DNA of 64,000 bases from positions 279,770-343,769 of the forward strand of contig NZ_JACSQF010000002.1 in the NCBI RefSeq assembly GCF_014836755.1, in the 5' to 3' direction. Shown in pieces: positions 28,924 to 38,200 of this stretch (position 1 is the stretch's first letter; the number at the start of each line of letters is the position of its first letter). The stretch is from Oerskovia merdavium (lineage in GTDB: Bacteria; Actinomycetota; Actinomycetes; Actinomycetales; Cellulomonadaceae). A program made the translations under genes and the position numbers. The notes under the pieces were generated by a model that had not been told where the DNA came from, did not search any database, and worked only from the letters and a program-made list of their open reading frames with translations.

Positions 28924-30213
28924 TTACTCGGCGGCAGCGGCGGCCAGGTCGGCCTGGTACTGCGCGAGGTCGGAAGCACCCGAGGTGAACTTGCTCGTCG
29001 CGTCCGAGATGCCGTTCAGGACGGCGATCGAGGCAGCCGCACCGTGAGCGAGCGAGGGGACGATCGTGTCCTCCGCGAAGGACGTGATGGCGGTCTGCTG
29101 GTACTCCGAGAAGTCAGCAGGGTTCGCGTCGGTACGGGCCGGGATGGAGCCCTTGGCCTTGTTGAACGCCGTCTGGCCCTCGAGGCTGGACACGGTCTCG
29201 ATCCAGGCCTTGGCGCCGTCGGGGTTCTTGGCACCCACGGGGAGCGTGAACGAGTCGGCGAGGAAGCCGAACATGCCGTCCGTCCCGGGGACCGGGAAGT
29301 ACGTGAAGTCGGCACCGGCGGTCTTGCCGGCCTCTTCGAACGCGGCCACGGCCCAGTCACCCATGACGTTGAACGCTGCCTGGCCGTCCATGACGAGCTG
29401 CGTCGCCTCGGGCCAGTCCAGACCGTCACGGTCGGTGTTGGTGTAGCTCATGAGCTTCTGGAAGTCCTCGAGAGCTGCCGTGACCTCGGGGCTCTCCCAG
29501 TCGGTCGAACCGTCCCACAGGCCGTTGTAGGCCTCGGCACCCAGGTCGGCCATGAGGACCGTCTCGAGCAGGTTGACCTGGGTCCACGTCGTGGCGACCG
29601 AGAGCGGGGTCTTGCCCGTGGCCTTGACGGCGTCGAGGGCGACGAACCAGTCGTCCATGGTCTCGTACGTGGCCGCCGGGTCGAGGCCGGCCTCGGTCAG
29701 CACGGCCGGGTTGGCCCAGACCATGTTGGAGCGGTGGATGTTGGAGGGCATCGAGTAGATCTTGCCGTCCACCGTGAGGAGGTCGATCAGGTCTGCGGGG
29801 AAGACGTCCTTGACGCCGTACTGGTCGTACAGGTCCGAGATGTCCTCGAGCTGCGCGGCGTCGATGTAGTCCGTGAGCTCCTTGCCGGCGTGGGCCTGGA
29901 ACGTGTCCGGCGGGTCGTTGGCCTGGAGCCGGGTCTGGAGGAGGTCCTTCGCGGCCGAGCCGGCACCACCGGCGACCGCGCCGTTCTCGAAGGTGAAGTC
30001 GGGGTGCTGCTCGTCGAAGACCGTGACGAGGGCGTCGAGCCCTGCCTTCTCCGAACCGGCTGCCCACCAGGTGAAGACCTCGACGTTGCCGCCCGAGGCG
30101 GCGTCGGTGCCGCCCCCGGTCGAGTCGTTGCCGGAGTCTCCGCTGCAAGCTGCGAGGGCCAGGAGGGCAGCGGTGCCCACCAGTGCCCCAGCGACGCGCA
30201 ATCCGTTACGCAT
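28924..30213 (-). CDS. Sugar ABC transporter substrate-binding lipoprotein (extracellular family 1)
   Basis: A 429-residue lipoprotein. The signal peptide ends in lipobox LAAC with Cys23, followed by a Ser/Gly/Asp linker. The mature protein has the family-1 look: VEVFTWWAAGSEKAGLDALV near the start, PDTFQAHAGKELTDYI, YSMPSNIHRSNMVWANPAVL, and GDWAVAAFEEAG in the hinge region. Similar proteins bind mono- or oligosaccharides, and location next to GH92 genes points to mannose or manno-oligosaccharides. It is the first gene of the importer operon and has a near-consensus promoter overlain by a LacI operator. Confidence 0.93.
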   Translation of the reverse strand: MRNGLRVAGALVGTAALLALAACSGDSGNDSTGGGTDAASGGNVEVFTWWAAGSEKAGLDALVTVFDEQHPDFTFENGAVAGGAGSAAKDLLQTRLQANDPPDTFQAHAGKELTDYIDAAQLEDISDLYDQYGVKDVFPADLIDLLTVDGKIYSMPSNIHRSNMVWANPAVLTEAGLDPAATYETMDDWFVALDAVKATGKTPLSVATTWTQVNLLETVLMADLGAEAYNGLWDGSTDWESPEVTAALEDFQKLMSYTNTDRDGLDWPEATQLVMDGQAAFNVMGDWAVAAFEEAGKTAGADFTYFPVPGTDGMFGFLADSFTLPVGAKNPDGAKAWIETVSSLEGQTAFNKAKGSIPARTDANPADFSEYQQTAITSFAEDTIVPSLAHGAAASIAVLNGISDATSKFTSGASDLAQYQADLAAAAAE

Positions 30214-30231
30214 GGGATCCTACTTTCGTGT

Positions 30232-30245
30232 TGACAGCGCTGTCA
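30232..30245. promoter_or_regulatory. LacI-type operator at the importer operon promoter
   Basis: TGACAGCGCTGTCA, a perfect 14-bp palindrome, 18 bp before the start codon of the binding-protein gene. It lies just downstream of the expected transcription start, a classical road-block position. Confidence 0.92.
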
Positions 30246-30256
30246 GGAACAGGACG

Positions 30257-30286
30257 AACGTACGGCCGCTCAGCGGCACTTGTCAA
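30257..30286 (-). promoter_or_regulatory. Promoter of the sugar importer operon
   Basis: On the minus strand, -35 TTGACA (30286-30281) is followed after 18 bp by -10 TACGTT (30262-30257). The start point would be near 30250, right before the operator. The -35 is a perfect consensus for the housekeeping sigma factor. Confidence 0.7.
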
Positions 30287-30471
30287 AGAAGTGCGCCGAA
30301 TCGTTACCTGGGGGAGACCTCAGGTCGCCCCGAAGAGGACGACGACGACAAAGCGACCACTCGTGCGAGGCGCAGGATCGTGCGGATCCTCACGGCCGGA
30401 CGACGCGCGGGCACGGACACGGGGAACGCGGGGGGCAGGCGGACGCGGGGGCGGGACGGGGGGGTCGCGCC

Positions 30472-31542
30472 TCAGCCGACCGCCGGCACGCCCTCGAGAG
30501 GCGTCGCGAGCGCGATCTCGCCCGACCCGCGCGGGATCAGGACGGTGGGCACGACGCGCAGGTGCGCGGGCTCCCCGGGGGACTCGATGCGCGCCACGGC
30601 GAGCCGTGCGGCCTCCTGGCCCATCGCGGAGACCTCGTAGCCGACGACGCTGACCTCGAGGATGTCGGCGAGCTCGAAGTCGTCGAACCCGACGAGCGCG
30701 ACGTCTCGCCGTGCGCCGCGCGCCGCGGGGTGCAACGCCCGGAGCGCCCCCTGGGTGATCTTGTTGTTCGCCGTGAGTATCGCGGTGGGCGGCTCGTCGA
30801 GCGCGAGCAGCTCCTCGACCGCGAGGCGGGCCGTCTCGGCGTCGTGCAGCCCGTCGCGCACATAGCGTTCGGGATCCTCGATGCCCGCGTCCCGCAGGGC
30901 GTTGACGAAGCCCTCACGACGTTCCCGAAACGTCCAGAGCCGGGGCAGGTCCCCCGCGAGCGCGATCCTGCGGTGCCCTTGGTCGACGAGGTGGCGGGCG
31001 GCGGCCGCGGCCCCGGCCCGGTTGTCGAGCACCACGGTGTCCGCGTCGATCCCGCCCGGCGGGCGGTCGAGGAAGACGATCGGCACGCCGTCGGCGAGCT
31101 CGGAACGTAGGTACGAGTGATCGTCGGCCGTCGGGGCGATGAAGAGCGCGGCGACCCGCCGCTCGATGAGCGCGTCGATCAGCTCGCGCTCACGATCCGC
31201 GTCCTCGTCGGAGCTCGCGGTGATGAGCTGGAGCCCGTGCTTGCGCAGCTCGCGCTCGATCCCGCTCGCGAGGTCCGAGTAGAACGGGTTGGCGATGTCA
31301 CCGGTGACGAAGCCGACGAGCCGGGAGACGCCTCCGCGCGCGAGGTCCGCGGCCACGGCGTTGCGACGGAAGCCGAGCGCGTCGGCTGCCGCCCGGACCT
31401 TGAGCCGGGTGGGCTCGGAGACGCTCGGTTCGTTGTTGAGCACGCGAGAAGCGGTCTTGAGACTCACTCCTGCGGACTCGGCCACCGCCGCGAGGGTCGG
31501 GCGACCTCCACCGCGTGCAGCTCGGCCGTCCTTGGCCACCAC
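30472..31542 (-). CDS. LacI family transcriptional regulator of the mannosidase/importer locus
   Basis: A 356-residue regulator. The N-terminal helix-turn-helix reads PTLAAVAESAGVSLKTASRVLN and the hinge helix NAVAADLARGG. A periplasmic-binding-protein-like effector domain follows (LVGFVTGDIANPFYSDLASGIE to the end). Three GTG codons (31548, 31542, 31539) compete as starts. 31542 is taken for the spacing to GGGGG. It lies in the middle of the locus, between three copies of the same palindrome at 26746, 30232 and 31682, and is by far the best candidate to bind them. The inducer is probably mannose or a mannoside. Confidence 0.9.
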   Translation of the reverse strand: MVAKDGRAARGGGRPTLAAVAESAGVSLKTASRVLNNEPSVSEPTRLKVRAAADALGFRRNAVAADLARGGVSRLVGFVTGDIANPFYSDLASGIERELRKHGLQLITASSDEDADRERELIDALIERRVAALFIAPTADDHSYLRSELADGVPIVFLDRPPGGIDADTVVLDNRAGAAAAARHLVDQGHRRIALAGDLPRLWTFRERREGFVNALRDAGIEDPERYVRDGLHDAETARLAVEELLALDEPPTAILTANNKITQGALRALHPAARGARRDVALVGFDDFELADILEVSVVGYEVSAMGQEAARLAVARIESPGEPAHLRVVPTVLIPRGSGEIALATPLEGVPAVG

Positions 31543-31658
31543 ATCCACCCCCGCACGATCGACTGGCGGGATTCTTCCACACCCCAGCGCGTCCCGGCCC
31601 GGAGTGCCACCTGACCCACTCGTTGCGACGAGGGGCTGGTCAGGACGACTCCGGTGTG

Positions 31659-31695
31659 TATAGGGTGAGTACACCCGACCATGACAGCGCTGTCA
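31659..31695 (+). promoter_or_regulatory. LacI operator and likely -10 region for GH92 number 2
   Basis: TGACAGCGCTGTCA (31682-31695), identical to the copy at 30232, lies about 16 bp after a TATAGGGT stretch (31659-31666) that can serve as -10. The -35 is unclear. The 345-bp gap 31543-31887 separates the divergent lacI and GH92 genes. Besides this operator it holds a leader of about 200 bases in which I see no other feature. Confidence 0.8.
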
Positions 31696-31887
31696 AGTCG
31701 AGACGAGCACACAGACCGGACAGCGGACCCTCCTGCCGCTCACCTGCGGCGACCGACACGACACCCGCCCGACCCTCGCACCACCTGCCTCACTCCCGAA
31801 CCTGCCCGACGGCGCCGCGCACCCCCGCGCGACGCCGCTCCCGGGCGTGCACCGGGGGCGGGCAGCACCCCCGAGAGGACACGTCCC

Positions 31888-34800
31888 TTGCCCGTCCCAG
31901 CCTCCCCCTCCCGCATCCGCGGCCGTCTGCCCGCGCTGGTCGCGGCGACGGCCCTCGTCACAGGCCTCGGCCTCACCGCGCCGAGCGCCGCCACGGCCCA
32001 GCCCGTCGCCGGCGCCGACCTCGTGAACCTCGACCCCTTCGCTGCCGTCGATCCCTGGATCGGAACCGCCGAGGACTTCGCCCAGAACAAGGGGAACGCG
32101 GCCTACGGCAACACCTGGCCGGGCGCGACGGTGCCCTTCGGCATGGTGCAGTCGAGCCCCACGACCTTCCGCAGCAGCGACGGCGACATGCGAGGCGGCT
32201 ACGAGTACAGCGCCGACAAGATCCGCGGGTTCGGCATGAACCGCCTGTCCGGGACCGGGTGCGCCAACCGCAACGGCGCGTTCGACTTCCCCGTCCTGCC
32301 CTACGCGGGCAGCCTCACCGACCAGGGTGCTCTTCCGTCCTCCCCCGGCACCGACATCAAGCCCTACTACCTCGCGTTCGACCACGCGGACGAGGTCGGC
32401 GCGCCCGGGTACTACGCGGTCGACCTCGCGAACGGCGTGACCACCGAGCTCACCGCGACCAACCGCACCGCGATCAGCCGCTTCGACTTCCCCGCGGACG
32501 CCGACTCGTCGACCCTGATCTTCAACACCACGGGGTCGAACAACAGCGTGTTCGGCAGCGGCGTGACCATCGAGGGCAGCACGATCTCCGGCTGGGTCGA
32601 GACGGCGCCGGTCTGCGAGGGCGGCGGACGCTACAAGGCCTACTACTCGGCGACGTTCGACCAGCCGATCGTCTCGTCAGGCACCTGGACCGGCGGGGAC
32701 GTCACGGTCGGCTCGACCGGCGCGTCCGCCCAGAAGCGGCACGGCGCGGGCGTCTTCGTGACCTTCCCCGACGGGGCCGAGGTCACGGTCAAGGCAGGCC
32801 TGTCCTACGTGAGCATCGAGAACGCCGCGGAGAATGCAGCCTCCGAGTCCGCCGACGTGACGTTCGACGAGGCGCGCGCAGCGGCGGAGACCACCTGGCG
32901 CGACGCACTGAGCACGATCGACGTCGCGGGGGGCACGGAGGCCGAGCAGGTCACTCTCTACACGGCGCTCTACCACTCGCTGCTGCACCCGAACACCTAC
33001 GACGACGTCAACGGCGAGTACCTCGGCTACGACGGCGCGGTCCACCGGGTCGAGCCGGGGCGCCACCACTACGCGACGTACTCCGGCTGGGACATGTACC
33101 GCGGACAGGCGCAGCTCGTCGCGCTGCTCTTCCCGGACGTCGCGTCCGACATCAACCAGTCGATCGTCGACCTGGTCGACCAGTCGGGCTACTGGCCCAA
33201 CTGGCCGCACCTCGGCGTCGCCCAGCAGAAGATGAGCGGCGACTCGCTGCCCACCGTCCTCTCGGTCATCGACGCGTTCGGCAGCACCGACTACGACCGC
33301 GAGGCCGCGCTCGCGCACCTCGTGTCCTCGCAGGCGCTGCCCCAGGACAAGGCACAGAACAAGCGCGAGAACGGATACCAGTTCGCGGGCCTCGGGTTCG
33401 TCGAGAACGCGAAGAACGCCGTCTCGACCTCGACGACGCTCGAGTACGCGACCAACGACTTCTCGATCGCCCAGCTCGCCCAGCGTCTGGGTGACGACGC
33501 GGCGTACGGCCGGTTCATGCAGCGCGCACAGAACTGGCAGAACGTGTTCGACCCGGTCACGCGCGAGATCCGACCGCGCGGTCGCAACGGGTTCGACCGC
33601 GGGTTCAACCTCGGCGAGCGGGGCAACCAGTTCGACCAGGCGACCGGCTACCAGTACGGCTGGGCCGTCCCGCAGAACATGAGCACGCTCATCGCCAAGC
33701 GTGGCGGGGTCGAGAAGGTCACGGCCGACCTCGACACGCACCTCACGCGGCTCGACGCAGGCGTCTACAACACTCCGTACGCCTACATGAGCAACCAGCC
33801 CAGCACCTCGACGCCCTGGGTCTACCACTGGCTCCAGCAGCCTGCGAAGACCACGGACACCCTGGACCGGGCTCGGGCCGAGCTCTTCACGACCGCTCCC
33901 ACGGGCGTTCCCGGGAACGACGACCTGGGCTCGCTCTCGTCCTGGTTCGTCTGGTCCAACCTTGGCCTCTACCCGGCGATCTTCGGCCGCGCCGAGCTGC
34001 TCGTGTCCTCGCCCGCGTTCGACCAGGTCACCATCACGAGCCGGGTCGCCGACGGAGCGCCCCGGGTCATCTCGCTCACGGCGCCCGGCGCGTCGAGCGG
34101 ATCGCGCTACGTGGACTCGCTCCGGGTCGACGGCGTCCCGTCCTCGGCCACGTGGCTCCCGGAGTCCTTCACCCAGCAGGGCGGCACGCTCGACCTCACC
34201 ATGCGCTCGACCCCGGGCACCTGGGGCACCGGGGAAGCAGACGTCCCGCCGTCGTTCACCGACGGGAGCGACGTCTTCAACAACATCGGCACGACGATGG
34301 ACGGCAAGGGCGCGACCGGGTCGATCGACGCGTCCGACAACACCCTGTCCCGCGCCGACCTTGCCGCGGCCGGCGCGACTCCTGGCGCTCGCCTCCCCCT
34401 GGGGGCGACGGGAGTCACGTACACCTGGCCGGATGCCGCTCCGGGTGCACCCGACAACTGGATCCCCCACGGCCAGAGCGTCCCGATGGGCGTCCGGGTC
34501 GAGAAGATCTCGTTCCTCGGCCTGGCCACCAACGGGCCGGCCAAGGGCACGGCGACGGTCGTCTACACCGACGGCACCCGGCAGGACGTCCAGGTCGAGC
34601 TGACGGACTGGACCCCGGGGACCACCTACCAGTTCGGCAACGTCCCGGTCGTGACCACGACGGGTCGCAACAAGGCCAACGGCACCAAGGACACGACCCA
34701 GGCCAAGGTCTTCGGGACGGTGCCGGTGTCGGTCGACCCGACCCGCACCATCGCGTCGGTGATCCTGCCGCAGGGCACCGACAAGGGCGTGATGCACCTG

Positions 34801-35130
34801 TTCGCGGTCGGCACCTCGGAGCCGATCGTCGACCGGGGAGTCGAGGTCGTCGCGAGCACCAGGTCGCAGTGCACCGGCCGGACCGGCGCCGTCGTGGTCC
34901 GCGTGGTCAACGACGACACCGTCCCCCTCGACGTCGTCGTGGCGACGGCGTGGGGCACCAAGACCTTCTCGCAGGTCGCCCCCGGCAAGTCTGCCGCGCA
35001 GACCTTCTCGACCCGGTCCTCCGAGATCGAGGCCGGGAGGGCCACGGTGACCGCGCGTCCGAGCGATGCGCAGGACGTGCGGCAGACAGTCACCGACGTC
35101 GAGTACCCCGCGGTGACCTGCGGACAGTGA
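31888..35130 (+). CDS. Secreted GH92 alpha-mannosidase (number 2)
   Basis: A 1080-residue exported enzyme of a different GH92 subtype from number 1. A signal peptide occupies about 1-39 (RIRGRLPALVAATALVTGLG, then a cleavable ATA-type site). The GH92 N-domain has GNTWPGATVPFGMVQ near 74. The catalytic barrel has SGWDMYRG near 400 and GNDDLGSLSSWFVWSNLG near 676, where the Asp pair is the expected general base. A module of about 190 residues shared with number 1 spans about 793-980, and the C-terminal module about 985-1080 ends TCGQ. The TTG at 31888 is chosen with GAGAGG upstream. An ATG at 31681 opens the same frame but overlaps the operator and would precede the signal peptide by 69 odd residues. 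Confidence 0.9.
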   Translation: MPVPASPSRIRGRLPALVAATALVTGLGLTAPSAATAQPVAGADLVNLDPFAAVDPWIGTAEDFAQNKGNAAYGNTWPGATVPFGMVQSSPTTFRSSDGDMRGGYEYSADKIRGFGMNRLSGTGCANRNGAFDFPVLPYAGSLTDQGALPSSPGTDIKPYYLAFDHADEVGAPGYYAVDLANGVTTELTATNRTAISRFDFPADADSSTLIFNTTGSNNSVFGSGVTIEGSTISGWVETAPVCEGGGRYKAYYSATFDQPIVSSGTWTGGDVTVGSTGASAQKRHGAGVFVTFPDGAEVTVKAGLSYVSIENAAENAASESADVTFDEARAAAETTWRDALSTIDVAGGTEAEQVTLYTALYHSLLHPNTYDDVNGEYLGYDGAVHRVEPGRHHYATYSGWDMYRGQAQLVALLFPDVASDINQSIVDLVDQSGYWPNWPHLGVAQQKMSGDSLPTVLSVIDAFGSTDYDREAALAHLVSSQALPQDKAQNKRENGYQFAGLGFVENAKNAVSTSTTLEYATNDFSIAQLAQRLGDDAAYGRFMQRAQNWQNVFDPVTREIRPRGRNGFDRGFNLGERGNQFDQATGYQYGWAVPQNMSTLIAKRGGVEKVTADLDTHLTRLDAGVYNTPYAYMSNQPSTSTPWVYHWLQQPAKTTDTLDRARAELFTTAPTGVPGNDDLGSLSSWFVWSNLGLYPAIFGRAELLVSSPAFDQVTITSRVADGAPRVISLTAPGASSGSRYVDSLRVDGVPSSATWLPESFTQQGGTLDLTMRSTPGTWGTGEADVPPSFTDGSDVFNNIGTTMDGKGATGSIDASDNTLSRADLAAAGATPGARLPLGATGVTYTWPDAAPGAPDNWIPHGQSVPMGVRVEKISFLGLATNGPAKGTATVVYTDGTRQDVQVELTDWTPGTTYQFGNVPVVTTTGRNKANGTKDTTQAKVFGTVPVSVDPTRTIASVILPQGTDKGVMHLFAVGTSEPIVDRGVEVVASTRSQCTGRTGAVVVRVVNDDTVPLDVVVATAWGTKTFSQVAPGKSAAQTFSTRSSEIEAGRATVTARPSDAQDVRQTVTDVEYPAVTCGQ

Positions 35131-35137
35131 GCACGGC

Positions 35138-35169
35138 CCTGGGGGCGGGAGCGTCCTTCCGCCCCCAGG
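35138..35169 (+). terminator. Hairpin after GH92 number 2
   Basis: A perfect 11-bp stem CCTGGGGGCGG / CCGCCCCCAGG with a 10-base loop, 7 bp after the stop codon and 47 bp before the next start. The next gene runs in the same direction, so it may be a partial terminator inside an operon. Confidence 0.65.
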
Positions 35170-35216
35170 ACTCCACCCCTCCGATGCGTCGACGACGACG
35201 CAGGAAGCAGCCGACC

Positions 35217-38200
35217 ATGCATCGCACGTCCTTCCGCCCCCGGGCGGACCGCGCTCCCGAGCCCCGGGCCTCGCACCGGCCCGGTCGGCGCGCGCTCCGA
35301 ACCGCCGTCGTGGCCCTGACCTCGGGTTCGCTCCTTCTCGCCGGTCTCACGACCACGGCGTCGGCGACCGGGGTGCCCGCGACCACCGACCCGAGCGCAG
35401 CGTCCGTCGCGACCACCCCGGCCTACGGTGCCCCCGACGAGACGGCCGCCAAGTACTACGAGGCACTGCTCCGCCACACCCGGTGGGTCGAGTCGGTCTA
35501 CGACCCTGCCGCGGGCGTCTACCAGCTCAAGGACATGAACTTCGCCGTCGTGCTCGGCAACGCCGTGCTCGTGACCCAGGGAGAGTACGACGCCGAGCTC
35601 GCCGGCATCTCGCGCGCGGACCTCAAGGCGCACACGCTCTCGACGATCACGCACTACGCGGCGTCGAACCGCCTCGTGAACCCCCAGGGCACCTGGGGGC
35701 GCAAGCTGTTCTGGGAGTCGACCTTCCAGTCGTACTTCCTCGCCGCGGGCCGCCTCCTGTGGGACGACCTCGACGCGACGACGCGCGCGAACCTCACGAA
35801 GATCGCGACCGGGCAGTCGCGCTACGCGGCCGACCTGAACTTCGCCCAGGACCCGCTGTCGGGCGGCTGGAACGCCCACTGGCCCACCGGCGGGTACAAG
35901 GGCGACACCGCACAGGAGGAGGTCGGCGTCTACACGCAGGCCCTCGCTCCGGGTCTCGCCTGGGCGCCCGACGACCCCGACGCCGACCGCTGGGCCGACC
36001 AGCTCGCGACCTGGGGGCGCAACGCCGCGGGCCAGCCGACAGCCGACAGGAACAACCCCGCGGTCGTGGCAGGCGCTCCCGTCTCGGACAACACGATGCA
36101 GAACGTCTACGACACCTACATCGTGGAGAACCACGGATCGTTCGGCCCGCACTACCAGTCGGACGTGTGGCGCTCGGGGGCGCGCAACGCGATCCACTTC
36201 CTCCTGGCGGGCGAGCCCATCCCGGAGATCCTGCTCGAGCAGCCCAACTCCGCGGAGCTGTGGCGGTCCATCCAGCTCGTCATGTCGGAGCAGGGCGAGC
36301 CGTTCATGCCCATGGTCAACGACCGCGAGTTCCTCTACGGCCGCGACGTCCTGCCCGTGGCCTTCCTCGGTCAGGTCCTGCGCGACCCTGACGCGGCCCG
36401 CGCCGAGGCGAGCCTCGCGGACGCTCTCGCGGACTATCAGATGTATGCGCCCGTCTACCGCCTGACGAAGTTCTCGGGCGAGGCCAAGTACGAGCCCGAG
36501 GCGCGCGCCGAGATCGCGATCTCCTACCTCCTGCACGTCGCGAGCGCCGAGTCCCCCGAGGGGCCGGTGACCCCGACCCCTTCCGACGAGCTCTTCGACC
36601 GCCTCGCGGGCGTCCGTGACTTCGGCGCGGGGCCGGGACTCGTCGTCCAGCAGTCCGCGAACGCCTGGGCAGGTGCGGTCAGCCGCCAGGGCTTCGTCAA
36701 GTTCCCCTGGGTCCCCGAGCAGGACTCGTGGCTCTTCCACCTCTCCGGCAGCTCCCCCTTCCTCTACCCGAGCGCCTCGGCTCAGGTGAGCGCCCGGTCG
36801 GTCGACGTCTCGACCGCCGCGAGGGACGGGTTCGACGGGACCGCCTCGGTCTTCCGGATCGGCGACGGGTACGCGGGCCAGGTGACGCTCCCGACCGGGT
36901 CGGCGGTCTACGCCTCGACGGGCGCAGGCCCCACCGACGGGACCGTGACCGTCCGCAACCTCGACATGGGCGGGTACGACGGGCTCGACGGGTCGCGCAC
37001 CTACACGACGTCCGACGGAGAGGTCACCGCGGCCAACCCCGTCGTCCCGGCCGTCGACCCGGCCGACGCCAACGCCGCACGCGTCGACGACCTGGCGCTG
37101 GGTCAGGTCCAGGCCCGCTACGTGCGGATGAAGGGCATCCGCGGCAACGCGACGTACGGCTACTCGATGTACGCGTTCCACGCCTACGGCCCGGACGGGA
37201 CGGTCGACCTGGCCGCGAGGAAGCCCGCGACCGCGTCGAGCCAGGACACCGAGGGCGGCCGCACGGCCGTACGCGTCACGGACGGCAGCCCCACGACCCG
37301 GTGGGCGGTCTCCAAGGCCGACCGCACGCGCCCCGACTCGTGGGTCCAGGTGGACCTGGGCGCGGAGACGACGCTGGCCTCGGTGCGCCTGGCGTGGGAG
37401 GTCTCGGCCGGCGCCGAGTACACCGTGGAGACCTCGCTCGACGGCACGACCTGGACCGTCGCGTCCCGCTACGGGAAGTCGGCCCAGGACGCGAACGTCG
37501 CGCGCCTCGACACCGTGGACCTCACGGCGGCGGACGGCTCCTCCTCCGCCCCCGCCCGGTTCGTCCGCATGCAGGGCGTCCGCGGCAACGCCGACTACGG
37601 GTACTCGCTCTACCACCTGCGCGCGTTCGGTCCGCTGGGGGCGACGAACCTCGCGGCGGGCAGGCCCGCGACCGCGTCGAGCGCCGACGACGGCAAGCCC
37701 GCGACCGCGGTCACGGACGGCAAGGCCGACACCCGCTGGGCCGTCTCGCGCACCGACCGCACCCGGCCCGACTCCTGGGTGCAGATCGACCTCGGCACCG
37801 TCCAGGACGTGTCCCGGGTCGAGCTGGGCTGGGAGGCGTCGGCCGGTGACGTCTACGTGATCCAGACCTCGACCGACGGCACGACCTGGCACGACGCCGG
37901 ACGGCACGAGGAGAAGGGCGACGAGGTCCTGCGCTCGCAGGGCGGCTGGATCAACATCGAGGGCAAGGGCGGGTTCGTGGTCCGTGGCACGGACGCCCCG
38001 CTGACCGTCTCCCGCTCGGGCGACGCCAAGCACGTCGTGCGCCTGGCCGACGGCGCGTCGGGCCCCCGGCTCGTCGAGGCCGTGGTCGGCGACGCGGCGG
38101 CCACCGCGCAGCAGGCCGCGCGCGCCGTCCCGACGAGCAGCTCGCCCGGGACGCTCGTGAGCGCTCTGGACGGCTACCTGTCGGTCTTCAACCTCACCGG

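Noticed and set aside
31681-31683. ATG as start of GH92 number 2
   Set aside because: It overlaps the LacI operator, has no ribosome-binding site and would hide the signal peptide 69 residues inside.
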